64,000 bases of DNA from Bacteroides caecigallinarum. GTDB taxonomy: Bacteria; Bacteroidota; Bacteroidia; Bacteroidales; Bacteroidaceae. Positions 1-9,338 of the stretch are shown here, piece after piece; within the stretch, counting starts at the first letter, position 1, and each line of letters begins with the position of its first letter. A program made the translations under genes and the position numbers. Below the pieces are notes generated by a model. That model saw only the letters and a program-made list of their open reading frames with translations, was not told the DNA's origin and did no database searches. The stretch spans positions 1 through 64,000 of the forward strand of contig NZ_JACJLE010000005.1 in the NCBI RefSeq assembly GCF_016901995.1, given 5' to 3'.

Positions 1-35
1 GAGTCCTTTAATCTGATTGATTTGACTTTGCCCAT
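1..35 (-). CDS. Possible N-terminus of a leftward gene, cut by the window edge
   Basis: Reading leftward from position 35 gives an ATG and 11 further open codons (MGKVKSIRLKD and on) up to the window edge. A TAnnTTTG box on the same strand lies 26 bases upstream, a sensible distance for a start. The stretch is unrelated to the SusC gene that resumes at about 109. A transposase of an inserted element, or a gene on an inverted segment, would fit the context, but 11 residues identify nothing. On the + strand, bases 1-69 are also open and end in TAG, so they could instead be the tail of a rightward gene. Confidence 0.3.
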   Translation of the reverse strand, partial: MGKVKSIRLKD

Positions 36-60
36 AGAGGTAGCTTTGAGGATTATGAGG

Positions 61-68
61 CAAAGGTA
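61..68 (-). promoter_or_regulatory. Leftward TAnnTTTG -7 box
   Basis: On the minus strand this reads TACCTTTG followed by C, a full match to the Bacteroidales -7 consensus. It points away from the truncated susC toward the possible leftward start at 35. No clear -33 box was seen. Confidence 0.4.
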
Positions 69-108
69 GCAAATCTATATGATATAAACTAATTATGAAC
101 ATCTACTT

Positions 109-2817
109 ATTAATTCTAATGCTGAACCTTTGTATGTAATTGATGGTGTTATTATACAGGGTGGTGGATCTTCAGGTGCTGATTTCGGACTTGGAGATGC
201 ATTAGGAAACGGTTCTGTTTCTACAATATCTCCTCTTTCAACCATAAATCCAGCTGATATTGTTTCAATGGAAATATTAAAGGATGCATCAGCTACGGCC
301 ATATATGGAGCACAAGGCGCGAATGGTGTAGTATTAATAACTACGAAACGAGGAAAGGCAGGTGAGGCTAAATTTACATATGATGGAATGCTTGCCGTGC
401 AAAGGCAGACTAAGCGTTTGGATATGATGAATTTGCGTGAGTTTGCTAGTTTCTATAATGATTTTGTTGAGGTAGGAGAATTTGAAGAAAATGCTATTTA
501 TGCAGATCCTTCATTGTTGGGAGTAGGTACTAACTGGCAGGATGCCGTATTCCGTACAGCATTACAGCATCAGCATCAGATATCTGCACAGGGAGGTACT
601 GACAAAGTGAAGTATTATGTTTCTGGTTCTTTTATGGATCAGGATGGTACATTGATAGGGTCAAGTTTTAACAGATATTCTTTCCGTACAAATCTTGATG
701 CTCAATTGAAACCTTGGTTGAAAATTGGTTTGAATGCTACTTATTCATCTACCAGAGATGATTTAAAATTGGCTGATAGTGATCAGGGTATTATCAGTTA
801 TTCATTGCAGACTGTGCCTGATATTCCTATTTACGATATAGATGGTAACTATTCTTCTATTGTTCGTGAGGGATATACAAGTCCTAATCCAATTGCAATG
901 GCTATGATGGATCAGATTCTTTTGGATCGTCAGAAACTTACAGGTAGTATATTTGGTGATGTTACTTTGGTTAAAAACCTTACATGGCATACTGAACTTG
1001 GATATGATATCAGTTATAATAAAGGTGAGCGTTATCAGCCTAAAGTAGATTTGGGAAACTGGAAACGTGATAGTAATTTAAGCTCTATCCAAAAGAATAA
1101 TAGTACTTACTGGCAGTTGAAAAACTATGTTACTTATAATGGGTACATAGACAAACATAGTTTTACTGTAATGTTAGGTCAGGAGTGTTGGGCTTCAAAT
1201 TATGACTATACTTCTGTATCTAATACAAACTTGCCATCTGATGTTGTGCATAATCCTGCCTTAGGAACAGGTACACCTTCTATAAATTCAGGTTTTGGAA
1301 GTTCTTCTATGGCATCATTCTTTACGCGTCTGAACTATAACTATGCAGACCGTTATCTGGCTACTTATACTTACCGATATGATGGTTCTTCAAATTTTGG
1401 TCCAGAAAACCGTTGGGCAGGATTCCATGCTATTGCTGGTTCGTGGAGATTTTCAAATGAGAAGTTCTTTGAGCCATTGAATAATGTAATAAGTAACGGT
1501 AAGTTGCGTTTGGGCTGGGGACAAACTGGTAATTCAAATATAGGTGGTTATAGATGGGGAGCAAGTATGTCCAGAATGCCTACAGGATTAGGATTAGGAT
1601 ACCGTCAGTCTAATATAGCTAATTTAGGTATTAGATGGGAAACTCAGGAACAGGTAAATGTTGGTATTGATTTGGGCTTTTTTAATGATAGATTGAACGT
1701 TGTTGTCGATTGGTATAAGAAAGTATCTAAGGATATGTTGATGTCTTTGCAGTTGCCTTCTTATATGGGAACTTCTGGAAATGCTGCATCAGCTTTGGCC
1801 GCTCCGATGGGTAACTATGGTGATATTGAAAATAAAGGTTGGGAGATTTCCTTGAATACTCATCCTATTGTTGGCACTTTTGAGTGGGATTCTGATTTTC
1901 AAATTTCATTTAACAAGAATAAGTTGAGAGCTCTTGATGGAACCGCAAATGCTCAGATTGTTGGATACGGTCAATGGAGTGATGTGGTCAGTGTGACAAA
2001 TGTCGGTGAATCTCTGTATAATTTCTATGGCTATGTTTGTGACGGAGTGTATAAAGATCTAGAGGATTTGAAGACATCTGCCAAACCAACTAAATATCCG
2101 ACTGATGGTGTATTTAACCGTACAAACACAGTGTGGGTAGGTGATATTAAATATAAAGATCTTAATAATGATGGAGTGATTGACGAGAATGATAGAACTA
2201 ATATTGGTTCACCTCTTCCTAAATTCACATTTGGATGGACTAATACATTCAGATATAAAAATTTTGATTTGTCATTATTTATAAACGGTTCGTATGGAAA
2301 TAAGGTATTTAATTATCTTGGAATGAAACTTACACATATGAATTCTGTATGGACTAATCAGCTCACTACAGTTTTGGATCGTGCACAGCTAGTTCCTATA
2401 GACCCTAATAAAGATTACACTGGAGGAGTAGTGGTAAATGGTGTTACCGTTTATAACTGGTATGATGATATCACAAATGTTAAAGTAGCTAATAGTGATG
2501 CAACTATTCCTCGTGCTTCAGTACAAGATCCTAATGATAACGACCGTATTAGTGATAGATATATCGAAGATGGTTCATACATTCGTTTGAAAAATATAAC
2601 TTTGGGTTATACATTCCCTGGAAAGATTATTAAGAAATGGGGACTTGACAACCTTCGTGTGTATGCAAATATCCAGAATCTGTTGACTATTACAGGGTAT
2701 GATGGTTATGATCCTGAAATTGGCGCCAGCACATCAAGTGCAAATGTCTATGGTCTTGACAATGGACGTTACCCTTCTCCTACAGTTTATTCTTTTGGAT
2801 TGAATGTTTCCTTCTAA
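109..2817 (+). CDS. SusC/RagA-type TonB-dependent transporter, 5'-truncated
   Basis: This is the outer-membrane TonB-dependent transporter of the mannan locus, which would import oligosaccharides together with the SusD encoded next. Recognisable SusC sequence starts at INSNAEPLYVIDG in the plug domain and continues through LKDASATAIYG and the 22-strand barrel to a C-terminal SFGLNVSF, the usual terminal aromatic. The signal peptide, carboxypeptidase-like domain, TonB box and first part of the plug, roughly 200 residues in relatives, are absent. In-frame stops lie at 67-69 and 85-87, and no normal ATG, leader or signal peptide precedes the plug; the nearest open start is a TTG at 130 inside a conserved motif. 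As it stands the protein could not be exported. I infer a gene interrupted by insertion or inversion, with the front half outside the window. Confidence 0.88.
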   Translation: MNSNAEPLYVIDGVIIQGGGSSGADFGLGDALGNGSVSTISPLSTINPADIVSMEILKDASATAIYGAQGANGVVLITTKRGKAGEAKFTYDGMLAVQRQTKRLDMMNLREFASFYNDFVEVGEFEENAIYADPSLLGVGTNWQDAVFRTALQHQHQISAQGGTDKVKYYVSGSFMDQDGTLIGSSFNRYSFRTNLDAQLKPWLKIGLNATYSSTRDDLKLADSDQGIISYSLQTVPDIPIYDIDGNYSSIVREGYTSPNPIAMAMMDQILLDRQKLTGSIFGDVTLVKNLTWHTELGYDISYNKGERYQPKVDLGNWKRDSNLSSIQKNNSTYWQLKNYVTYNGYIDKHSFTVMLGQECWASNYDYTSVSNTNLPSDVVHNPALGTGTPSINSGFGSSSMASFFTRLNYNYADRYLATYTYRYDGSSNFGPENRWAGFHAIAGSWRFSNEKFFEPLNNVISNGKLRLGWGQTGNSNIGGYRWGASMSRMPTGLGLGYRQSNIANLGIRWETQEQVNVGIDLGFFNDRLNVVVDWYKKVSKDMLMSLQLPSYMGTSGNAASALAAPMGNYGDIENKGWEISLNTHPIVGTFEWDSDFQISFNKNKLRALDGTANAQIVGYGQWSDVVSVTNVGESLYNFYGYVCDGVYKDLEDLKTSAKPTKYPTDGVFNRTNTVWVGDIKYKDLNNDGVIDENDRTNIGSPLPKFTFGWTNTFRYKNFDLSLFINGSYGNKVFNYLGMKLTHMNSVWTNQLTTVLDRAQLVPIDPNKDYTGGVVVNGVTVYNWYDDITNVKVANSDATIPRASVQDPNDNDRISDRYIEDGSYIRLKNITLGYTFPGKIIKKWGLDNLRVYANIQNLLTITGYDGYDPEIGASTSSANVYGLDNGRYPSPTVYSFGLNVSF

Positions 2818-2828
2818 AAAAAATGGTT

Positions 2829-4544
2829 ATGAAATTCAATAATATAAAATATTTGGCTTTATCAGCTGTATTGGGATTTAATATGTCTTCATGTGATGAT
2901 TTTTTGAATCGTCCCGCAGAAGATTCGTACAATGTTGATAACTTTTATCAGAATGAAGATCAGTGCTTTCAAGGTGTAAATCCTCTTTATAATTCTCCTT
3001 GGTTTGATTTTCAGCGTGGCTTTTTTAGAGTCGGTGAGGTATTGTCTGGTAATTATTACATGGGATCATCCCCTTATTTGACTTTTACAGTAAATGGAAC
3101 TGATGAGGATTTGATAAATATGTCATATTCACTTTGGTCAGTCAATGCTTATGCCAATACAATAAGAGAGAGATTATTGTCTACTACTGTTTCAGATGAG
3201 GTGAAGAATACTTGTATTGGTGAGTGCTTAGTATGGAAAGCTATGGCATATTTTTATCTGGTACGTACGTTTGGGGCAGTTCCTATTGTTCATAGTAACT
3301 CTGACGATATAGCTGCAGGTAACTATAATGAGAAATATAAAGTTCAGATACCTGATGTTTATGAATATATTGTGATGACATTGGAAAAGGCTATTCAGCT
3401 TCTTCCAAAATCAAATGCCGAAGGTCGTATTGACCAATATACAGCTAAGGGGCTTCTTGCTAAAGTTTATCTCACTAAGTCTGGATATGGAATGAGTGGA
3501 ACAAGAAATGAGGATGATTTGAGTAAAGCTGCAGCCTATGCTAAAGATGTAATAGATAATTCAGGTAGGAACTTATTGGAAAACTATTCTGATATATTTC
3601 GTTTGGCTAATAACTTTAATGAAGAAAGCTTGTTGTCATGGCATTGGTCTTCATCAGCTGATATGTGGACATGTCAAAATGCTATGCAATCAGAATTGGC
3701 AATAGTTGGATTTGATGAGTTTGGTGATTGTTGGGGGGGATATAACGGTCCTTCTGTTGATTTGCAAGATGCTTTCGGAGAGAATGCTTTAAGTCCTACA
3801 CGTTATTATGGTGATGCACGCCGTAAAGCTACTATGATGATGTGTGGAGATGTTTATGAGTACTTTTGGCAGGATAAAGGTGGTTTCAATTATATTAATT
3901 TTATTTATGACACTAAGAATCTTGGCGGACCGGGTTCTTATCAAAGTGGAACAGGGGCCAATGCGGTGAAACATCTATATGGAAATGCTAATGACCATAT
4001 GGTAGGAACAGGAGTTTCAGCTTCGGTACAACGTAGTCAGTTAAGTACTCATTTGTTGCGATTAGCTGATGTATATTTGATATATGCTGAAGCAATGATT
4101 GGAAATAACGGATCTACTACCGATGCTTCTGCTATAGATGCATTTTATAAAGTGAGACACAGGTCTGTAAGCTCATATGAACGCCCTTCATCTATAACAT
4201 GGGAGGACGTATGGAAAGAGCGTCGCCTTGAATTGGCGTGTGAAGGTGACCGTTGGTATGATTTTGTTCGTTTGGCATATTATGATCCACAAAGAGCTAT
4301 TAACGAATTGACAAACCAGCGTCGTGATATATATTATGGCTTGGATGCTTTGTATAAATCATATTATCAGACAGGAACGTTTACAGTAAATCCTGATGAA
4401 CAGCGATATAATCCAAATGCTGTTAAACCGAATGTTACACTTTCAAGCTTTACATTGCCGTTTCCTACAGAAGATGTAGTTTTCAACCCGCATTTGATGG
4501 AAGATCCAATTCATGTAGATGTTAGAAATGAGTTTAGTTATTAA
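2829..4544 (+). CDS. SusD/RagB family outer-membrane lipoprotein
   Basis: This is the surface lipoprotein that caps the SusC barrel and captures glycan. The N-terminus is a lipoprotein signal (MKFNNIKYLALSAVLG, then SSC with the acylated Cys at residue 22). SusD features follow: a tetratricopeptide-like helical body (KAMAYFYLVRTFGAVPIV), and near the C-terminus EERRLELACEG-like sequence (KERRLELACEGDRWYDFVR), the classic SusD signature. I prefer the ATG at 2829 to the one at 2823 because it puts Lys directly after Met. It begins 11 bases after susC ends, so the two are co-transcribed. Given the mannanase module downstream, the ligand is probably beta-mannan or glucomannan; this is inferred from context. 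Confidence 0.93.
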   Translation: MKFNNIKYLALSAVLGFNMSSCDDFLNRPAEDSYNVDNFYQNEDQCFQGVNPLYNSPWFDFQRGFFRVGEVLSGNYYMGSSPYLTFTVNGTDEDLINMSYSLWSVNAYANTIRERLLSTTVSDEVKNTCIGECLVWKAMAYFYLVRTFGAVPIVHSNSDDIAAGNYNEKYKVQIPDVYEYIVMTLEKAIQLLPKSNAEGRIDQYTAKGLLAKVYLTKSGYGMSGTRNEDDLSKAAAYAKDVIDNSGRNLLENYSDIFRLANNFNEESLLSWHWSSSADMWTCQNAMQSELAIVGFDEFGDCWGGYNGPSVDLQDAFGENALSPTRYYGDARRKATMMMCGDVYEYFWQDKGGFNYINFIYDTKNLGGPGSYQSGTGANAVKHLYGNANDHMVGTGVSASVQRSQLSTHLLRLADVYLIYAEAMIGNNGSTTDASAIDAFYKVRHRSVSSYERPSSITWEDVWKERRLELACEGDRWYDFVRLAYYDPQRAINELTNQRRDIYYGLDALYKSYYQTGTFTVNPDEQRYNPNAVKPNVTLSSFTLPFPTEDVVFNPHLMEDPIHVDVRNEFSY

Positions 4545-4548
4545 AAAT

Positions 4549-5817
4549 ATGCAGAAAATGAAAACAATAAGATATATTAAAGGTTTAGTTTTATTTGCAT
4601 CTGTTTGTCTTGGTATCGCTGTAACATCATGTGAAGACGAACCTGACAGATATGTAATAACAGATGGTATTCCAACTGTGTATTATGTACGTATGACAGA
4701 CCCTGAAGTTGCCGATTCTTTAATCACCGAGGCTTATATGGCTAATACGGTATGTTTAGTTGGAGAAAATTTGAGAAGTGTTTACGAATTGTTCTTTAAC
4801 GATCAGAAAGCAGTTCTAAATACAAGTCTGATTACAGACAATACGTTGATAGTTGATATACCTTCTGTAATTCCAGGTGTAGTAACTAATAAGATTGCAC
4901 TTATCAATAGGGATAGAGACACTGTCTTTTATGATTTTAATGTCATAGTTCCTGCACCTGAAGTAAAATCAATGTCAAATGAATATGCAGAGCCAGGTAC
5001 TGTAGCTACAATATATGGTGATTATTTAATTGATGATCCTAATGTTCCTTTGAAGATAACGATTGGGGAAGTTCCGGTCACAGAGATTACTAGCCAGACC
5101 AGATATGCTGTTAGTTTTATGATTCCAGAAAATGCGACTACTGGATATATAAATGTTGAGTCTATTTATGGTACTGGAAAATCAAATTTCCGTTATATGG
5201 AAAATGATGGTTTGATATTTGATTTTGATGATGATGGAGATAATGCGCTAGCAATAGGTAGTGGATGGCGCACTGGTAATATTGGAGTTTTGAACAATGT
5301 ATCTGCATTGGATAATAACTATTTGTATTTCCAGGGTGATTTGGATAATAATTCTTGGGACGAAGATAACTTCTCTTTTAATTACTGGCCAAAAGGTGAT
5401 GCAAGTGCTCCAAATTTGAATACGTTAGTTGACTTTAGTGACTTGAGTAATCTTCAGTTGAAGTTTGAAGTAAATGTTCCTAATGTATGGAGTGCATGTG
5501 CTTTGCAGATTATGCTCACAACGGATAATGAGGTAACTTATGGCACAGCTAATAATGCATTCTTCTCTAATAATGAATTCCCTCGAGCTCTGTGGATACC
5601 TTGGCAGACAAGTGGTAGTTATACTACTGAAGGCTGGACCACAGTAACAATACCGTTGTCTGATTTCCATTATACATCTTCTGGTATGTCTATCTCCACA
5701 TTGTCGGCTACAGATATTACAGGATTGACTTTGTTCGTTTGGAGTGGAGGAGTTACTGGTACGGCTTGCTCACCGACTATTTGTATTGATAATATCAGAA
5801 TAGTACCAATTAATTAA
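4549..5817 (+). CDS. Surface glycan-binding-type lipoprotein with IPT/TIG-like domains
   Basis: This predicted surface lipoprotein sits in the SusE/SusF position. The signal peptide ends in VTSC (Cys 28 from this start, Cys 25 from the alternative ATG at 4558). Two beta-sandwich IPT/TIG-like domains follow (for example EYAEPGTVATIYGDYL). From about residue 225 a longer C-terminal domain rich in Trp and Asn (GSGWRTGNIG, WIPWQTSG, ITGLTLFVWSGG, ICIDNIRIV) resembles the binding domain of SGBP-B-type proteins. Such proteins hold polysaccharide at the surface and have no catalysis. An ATG at 4519 inside susD is open but has no signal peptide, so I rejected it. Binding specificity cannot be read from the sequence; mannan is inferred from the neighbours. 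Confidence 0.82.
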   Translation: MQKMKTIRYIKGLVLFASVCLGIAVTSCEDEPDRYVITDGIPTVYYVRMTDPEVADSLITEAYMANTVCLVGENLRSVYELFFNDQKAVLNTSLITDNTLIVDIPSVIPGVVTNKIALINRDRDTVFYDFNVIVPAPEVKSMSNEYAEPGTVATIYGDYLIDDPNVPLKITIGEVPVTEITSQTRYAVSFMIPENATTGYINVESIYGTGKSNFRYMENDGLIFDFDDDGDNALAIGSGWRTGNIGVLNNVSALDNNYLYFQGDLDNNSWDEDNFSFNYWPKGDASAPNLNTLVDFSDLSNLQLKFEVNVPNVWSACALQIMLTTDNEVTYGTANNAFFSNNEFPRALWIPWQTSGSYTTEGWTTVTIPLSDFHYTSSGMSISTLSATDITGLTLFVWSGGVTGTACSPTICIDNIRIVPIN

Positions 5818-5828
5818 TTTGATATATT

Positions 5829-7766
5829 ATGAAAACAAATATAATGACAGTGCTTTGTTTGTCAGGAGCACTTTTATTCTCAGGCTTTTCCTTTACCTCT
5901 TGTTTAAAGGGGGATGATATTAGTACTAATCAGTTCTCGGAAGGAATACGATTGAATGTATTTGGTCCTTCACCTGTAGCTCGTGGTGGCGAATTGAGAT
6001 TTTTGGGAAGTGGAATGGATCAGGTTACTGCTGTTTCTATTCCGGGTTGTGAGGATATTACAGATATAAATATAATTAGCCCTACAGAAATTCGTGTAAC
6101 AGTTCCTCAAGAAGCTTTGCCTGGTCAAGTGTTATTAAAAACCCCTAAAGGAGATATTGTGACAAAAACAGAGCTAACTTTTACTGAACCTATCGCTATT
6201 GAAAGTATTTCTCCTTTAAACATAGTACCAGGTAATGAACTGACAATTTCTGGTGAATATCTTAATTTGATTAATCAGGTTATTTTTACAGAGGATGTGG
6301 TTGTTTCTGCTGAGGACTTTATAACTCATGACCGTAAAACAATAAAGATTATTGTGCCTGAAGAAGCACAGACTGGACAAGTCGCTTTGTCTGATGGTGC
6401 AGAGTTGCCTAATCTTATATATTCAGAAGAGGATTTAGCTGTTGCATTACCTTCTGTTGATCAGATTTTTAATTTAACAGAAAAACTTCCGGGTGATGAA
6501 ATTATAATAGCAGGTAATAATCTTCAATTGGTAAAGAGTGTTATAGTTCCATGCTATCCTGATAATAGTGAGGTTGAGTTTACAGTTGAATCTGGACAAT
6601 TGAAATTTTCATTGCCAGAGAATGCCGCAGACGGAGAAATTGAGGTAGTCCCGGCATCTGGAATTCATGTATCTGTTGCGGTCTTAAATATGGCAACTCC
6701 TGAAGTTACAGCAATAACTCCATCTACAGAAATCAAGGCAGGAGATGAAATTGTAATATCAGGTAAAAAACTTAATGTTATTTCTACTTTGTCTTTCCCA
6801 GGCATTGAGGAGCCTGTTCAACCGACGGAGCAATCTGCAACACAGTTGAAGGTCGTTATGCCAGCCAATGGACAGAGTGGTAATTTGATTTTTAACGTTA
6901 AAAGCGGCAAGTCCGTAGATGCAGGAATTATTGAAACTCTCAAGCCAATTAATTTGTCATTCAGTGGAGATGTGAAAGCATGTGAAGATGCTACTATAGT
7001 AGGTAGTAATCTCGGTTTGGTGTCAGACGTCGTATTTGCAGGCGATTTAAAAGGTGAGATAGTTTCACAGTCCAATGATCAATTGGTTGTAGTGGTTCCA
7101 GCATTGGCCCAAAGTGGAGACATTGTGTTGAATATGGCCAATGGAGAACAAGTTTCTATCCCTAATGTGACGGTAATTTCACCTGATGCTTGTTATATTA
7201 TAAGTAGTTTGGAAGAAAAATATACAGCAGGTGAAATAATGACTGTAGAAATAGCTAAATCAGAATTGTTGACTGCTGTTAATATTAATGATAATCCTGT
7301 TCAATATATTCTGAAGGGTAATGAGTTGATGATAATGGTGCCTGAAAATTCTGGTTCAAATTCTACTTTAAAATTGATTTCAGGTAGTAACTCAGTAGAA
7401 TATACAGTAACATTTGTACCAGCTGAAAAACCTGAAACAGTTATATGGGAAGGATCATTCTCTCCTGGTAGTTGGAGTGCTGCTAATCAAGATTTAGCTT
7501 ATGGAAATTTTGACTGGAGTACTGTTCAGGCAGGTACAGAGATAACAATTTATTATACATTAGATTCTTCTTCGGCTTATTGGCAACTTCGTTTAGGTGA
7601 TGGAAGTTGGAGCCCGTTACCTACAATACCAGATGTGAATTTATCTGCTGGATCTACAAGTTATACTGCGACATTATCTCAAGAAGTTTTGGATGTCTTG
7701 TTAAGTAATAATGGTATGATAGTGACTGGATGTTACTTTACAATGACTAAGATAACTCTAAAATAA
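5829..7766 (+). CDS. Large surface lipoprotein with about five IPT/TIG repeats
   Basis: The protein has 645 residues and a lipoprotein signal (TSC, Cys 25). At least five repeats of about 80 residues begin near residues 45, 126, 210, 292 and 375. Each has a GxxLxxxG-like strand pattern (PGNELTISGEYL, AGDEIVISGKKL, CEDATIVGSNL) and a later VPxxAxxGxV turn. These are Ig-like IPT/TIG modules strung as a stalk. The last 100 or so residues, from PETVIWEGSFSPGSW, form a different Trp-rich domain that looks like the glycan-binding head. It starts 11 bases after the preceding gene, and a strong terminator follows. It probably extends a mannan-binding domain away from the membrane. No catalytic motif is seen and the ligand is inferred. 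Confidence 0.75.
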   Translation: MKTNIMTVLCLSGALLFSGFSFTSCLKGDDISTNQFSEGIRLNVFGPSPVARGGELRFLGSGMDQVTAVSIPGCEDITDINIISPTEIRVTVPQEALPGQVLLKTPKGDIVTKTELTFTEPIAIESISPLNIVPGNELTISGEYLNLINQVIFTEDVVVSAEDFITHDRKTIKIIVPEEAQTGQVALSDGAELPNLIYSEEDLAVALPSVDQIFNLTEKLPGDEIIIAGNNLQLVKSVIVPCYPDNSEVEFTVESGQLKFSLPENAADGEIEVVPASGIHVSVAVLNMATPEVTAITPSTEIKAGDEIVISGKKLNVISTLSFPGIEEPVQPTEQSATQLKVVMPANGQSGNLIFNVKSGKSVDAGIIETLKPINLSFSGDVKACEDATIVGSNLGLVSDVVFAGDLKGEIVSQSNDQLVVVVPALAQSGDIVLNMANGEQVSIPNVTVISPDACYIISSLEEKYTAGEIMTVEIAKSELLTAVNINDNPVQYILKGNELMIMVPENSGSNSTLKLISGSNSVEYTVTFVPAEKPETVIWEGSFSPGSWSAANQDLAYGNFDWSTVQAGTEITIYYTLDSSSAYWQLRLGDGSWSPLPTIPDVNLSAGSTSYTATLSQEVLDVLLSNNGMIVTGCYFTMTKITLK

Positions 7767-7809
7767 AGAAAACTTAGTAGTTTGTAGTAATAGAGCTTCA
7801 TTATAAAAT

Positions 7810-7839
7810 AGCCCAGGGAGAAATTCCTGGGCTGATTTT
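7810..7839 (+). terminator. Rho-independent terminator after the binding-protein genes
   Basis: A 10-bp stem (7810-7819 with 7824-7833, one G-T pair) closes a GAAA tetraloop and is followed by a short T run. It separates the susCD and binding-protein module from the enzyme genes. The remaining gap to 7966 is AT-rich; the best promoter-like string there, TAGCCTTG at 7892-7899, misses the consensus by one base. Confidence 0.8.
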
Positions 7840-7965
7840 CAAATATATAGTTAGTTGTGTTTTATTGTCGATTTTTCGATATATGAAAATATAGCCTTGC
7901 TGCAATGTAATGAAATTACTCAACAGCATAATCCTAAACTTTTATAATCTTGAAATTAAATTCTT

Positions 7966-9246
7966 ATGAGAAATATATTATACTTTTTAATAGTATTGTT
8001 TTATTCTATTCCATGTTTTTCCCAAATTAGGGGGGAGGAAATAAAAGTGGTGGTTTCACCGGATCATACAGATTGGAATTATAAGCTTGGAGAGAAGTGT
8101 ATCTTCACAGTTAGGGTGCTTAAAGCCAACAATCTGTTGCCGGATGTAGTAATAGATTATGAATTGGGACCTGAAATGTATCCGGTAGAGAAAAAATCCG
8201 GTGTAAAACTCAAAGATGGAAAAATAACTCTTACCGGCAAAATGAATACTCCAGGCTTCTTTATGTGTAAGGTTAATGCAACGGTAAACGGACGTAAATA
8301 TGAAGGCTTGGCAAATGCTGCATACGAGCCTTTGAAATTAAAGCCTGTCACTGAAAAACCAAAGGATTTCATTTCATTTTGGACAGAATGTATAAGCAAG
8401 GCTAGAGAAGTTCCATTGGATTATAAAATGAAACTTTTACCCGACAGATGTACGGAAACGGTAAACGCATATGAGGTAAGTTTTCAAAATAATCGTTATG
8501 GCTCACGTATTTATGGTATTCTTACTATACCTGTAAAGGAAGGCAAATATCCGGCTTTGCTTAGAGTTCCTGGAGCTGGTGTACGTCCATATCAGGGAGA
8601 TACGTATATAGCTTCAAAGGGAGCGATAGTTCTTGAGATAGGAATACATGGCGTGTCTGTTACCCAAGAACAGAAAATTTATGATGATTTACAAAATGGC
8701 CCATTGAATGGTTATTGGACTTTCAATGCTCATGACAGATTTGATTGCTATTATAACCGTGTTATAACAGGGGTAATACGTTCTATTGACTTTATTGAAT
8801 CTTTGCCACAGTTTAATCATGAACAATTAGGTATAACAGGTGCCAGTCAGGGAGGTGCATTGTCAATAATTGGAGCTGCATTGGATTCAAGAATAACGTT
8901 TTATGCGGCAATTCATCCGGCGCTTTGTGATCATTCGGCATTTTTGCAGAAACGTGCGGGAGGCTGGCCTCATTATTTGTATTATGAGAATAATCCAAGT
9001 GATGAACTGATTAAAAATATTCAATATTATGATACTGCGAATTTTGCGTCTCTGCTTAAAGTTCCAGGTTGGTTTAGTTTTGGTTATAATGATGTGGTAT
9101 GTCCTCCTACATCAGTATATTCTGCGTATAACGTAATAACTGCTCCAAAAGAAGTCCATACTTATCTTCAGACAGGTCATTACTGGTATCAGGAACAGTA
9201 TGATGAATGGAATAACTGGCTTTTAAAGATGCTGGAGATACAATAA
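7966..9246 (+). CDS. Secreted acetyl esterase, CE7 / AXE1-like, mannan locus
   Basis: The protein has an N-terminal signal peptide (cleavage near CFSQ), an extra beta-sandwich domain (about residues 25-120), then an alpha/beta-hydrolase domain of the acetylxylan esterase / cephalosporin-C deacetylase type. The nucleophile motif is GASQGG (Ser294), with likely Asp376 in YNDVVCPPTS and His405 in TGHYW. Family members remove O-acetyl groups from sugars. Next to a mannanase, the natural job would be deacetylating glucomannan or galactomannan oligosaccharides; the substrate is inferred. A paralogue with the same two-domain layout lies at 49947-51257 in the pectin locus. Confidence 0.82.
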   Translation: MRNILYFLIVLFYSIPCFSQIRGEEIKVVVSPDHTDWNYKLGEKCIFTVRVLKANNLLPDVVIDYELGPEMYPVEKKSGVKLKDGKITLTGKMNTPGFFMCKVNATVNGRKYEGLANAAYEPLKLKPVTEKPKDFISFWTECISKAREVPLDYKMKLLPDRCTETVNAYEVSFQNNRYGSRIYGILTIPVKEGKYPALLRVPGAGVRPYQGDTYIASKGAIVLEIGIHGVSVTQEQKIYDDLQNGPLNGYWTFNAHDRFDCYYNRVITGVIRSIDFIESLPQFNHEQLGITGASQGGALSIIGAALDSRITFYAAIHPALCDHSAFLQKRAGGWPHYLYYENNPSDELIKNIQYYDTANFASLLKVPGWFSFGYNDVVCPPTSVYSAYNVITAPKEVHTYLQTGHYWYQEQYDEWNNWLLKMLEIQ

Positions 9247-9303
9247 TTCAAGAAACTATATAATATGGTTAAAATAGTATCATATAACGTGTAGTTGTTT
9301 TTT

Positions 9304-9311
9304 TATTTTTG
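9304..9311 (+). promoter_or_regulatory. TAnnTTTG -7 box upstream of the GH26 gene
   Basis: The box reads TATTTTTG followed by CAATGA, the same extension found in the two divergent promoters at 48.7 kb. It lies 28 bases before the mannanase ATG. There is no obvious -33 box and no pectin-type ATTATTACACA box at the expected distance. Confidence 0.55.
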
Positions 9312-9338
9312 CAATGAAAGAGTAATAAAAAGAAGTTT

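Noticed and set aside
1-69. Tail of a rightward gene ending in TAG at 67-69
   Set aside because: Only 22 open codons with no recognisable family; the leftward promoter and ATG in the same stretch are a slightly better reading, so it is kept only as an alternative.
4519-4548. Start of the binding lipoprotein inside susD
   Set aside because: The extension puts ten extra residues before the signal peptide; ATGs at 4549 or 4558 give a normal lipoprotein.
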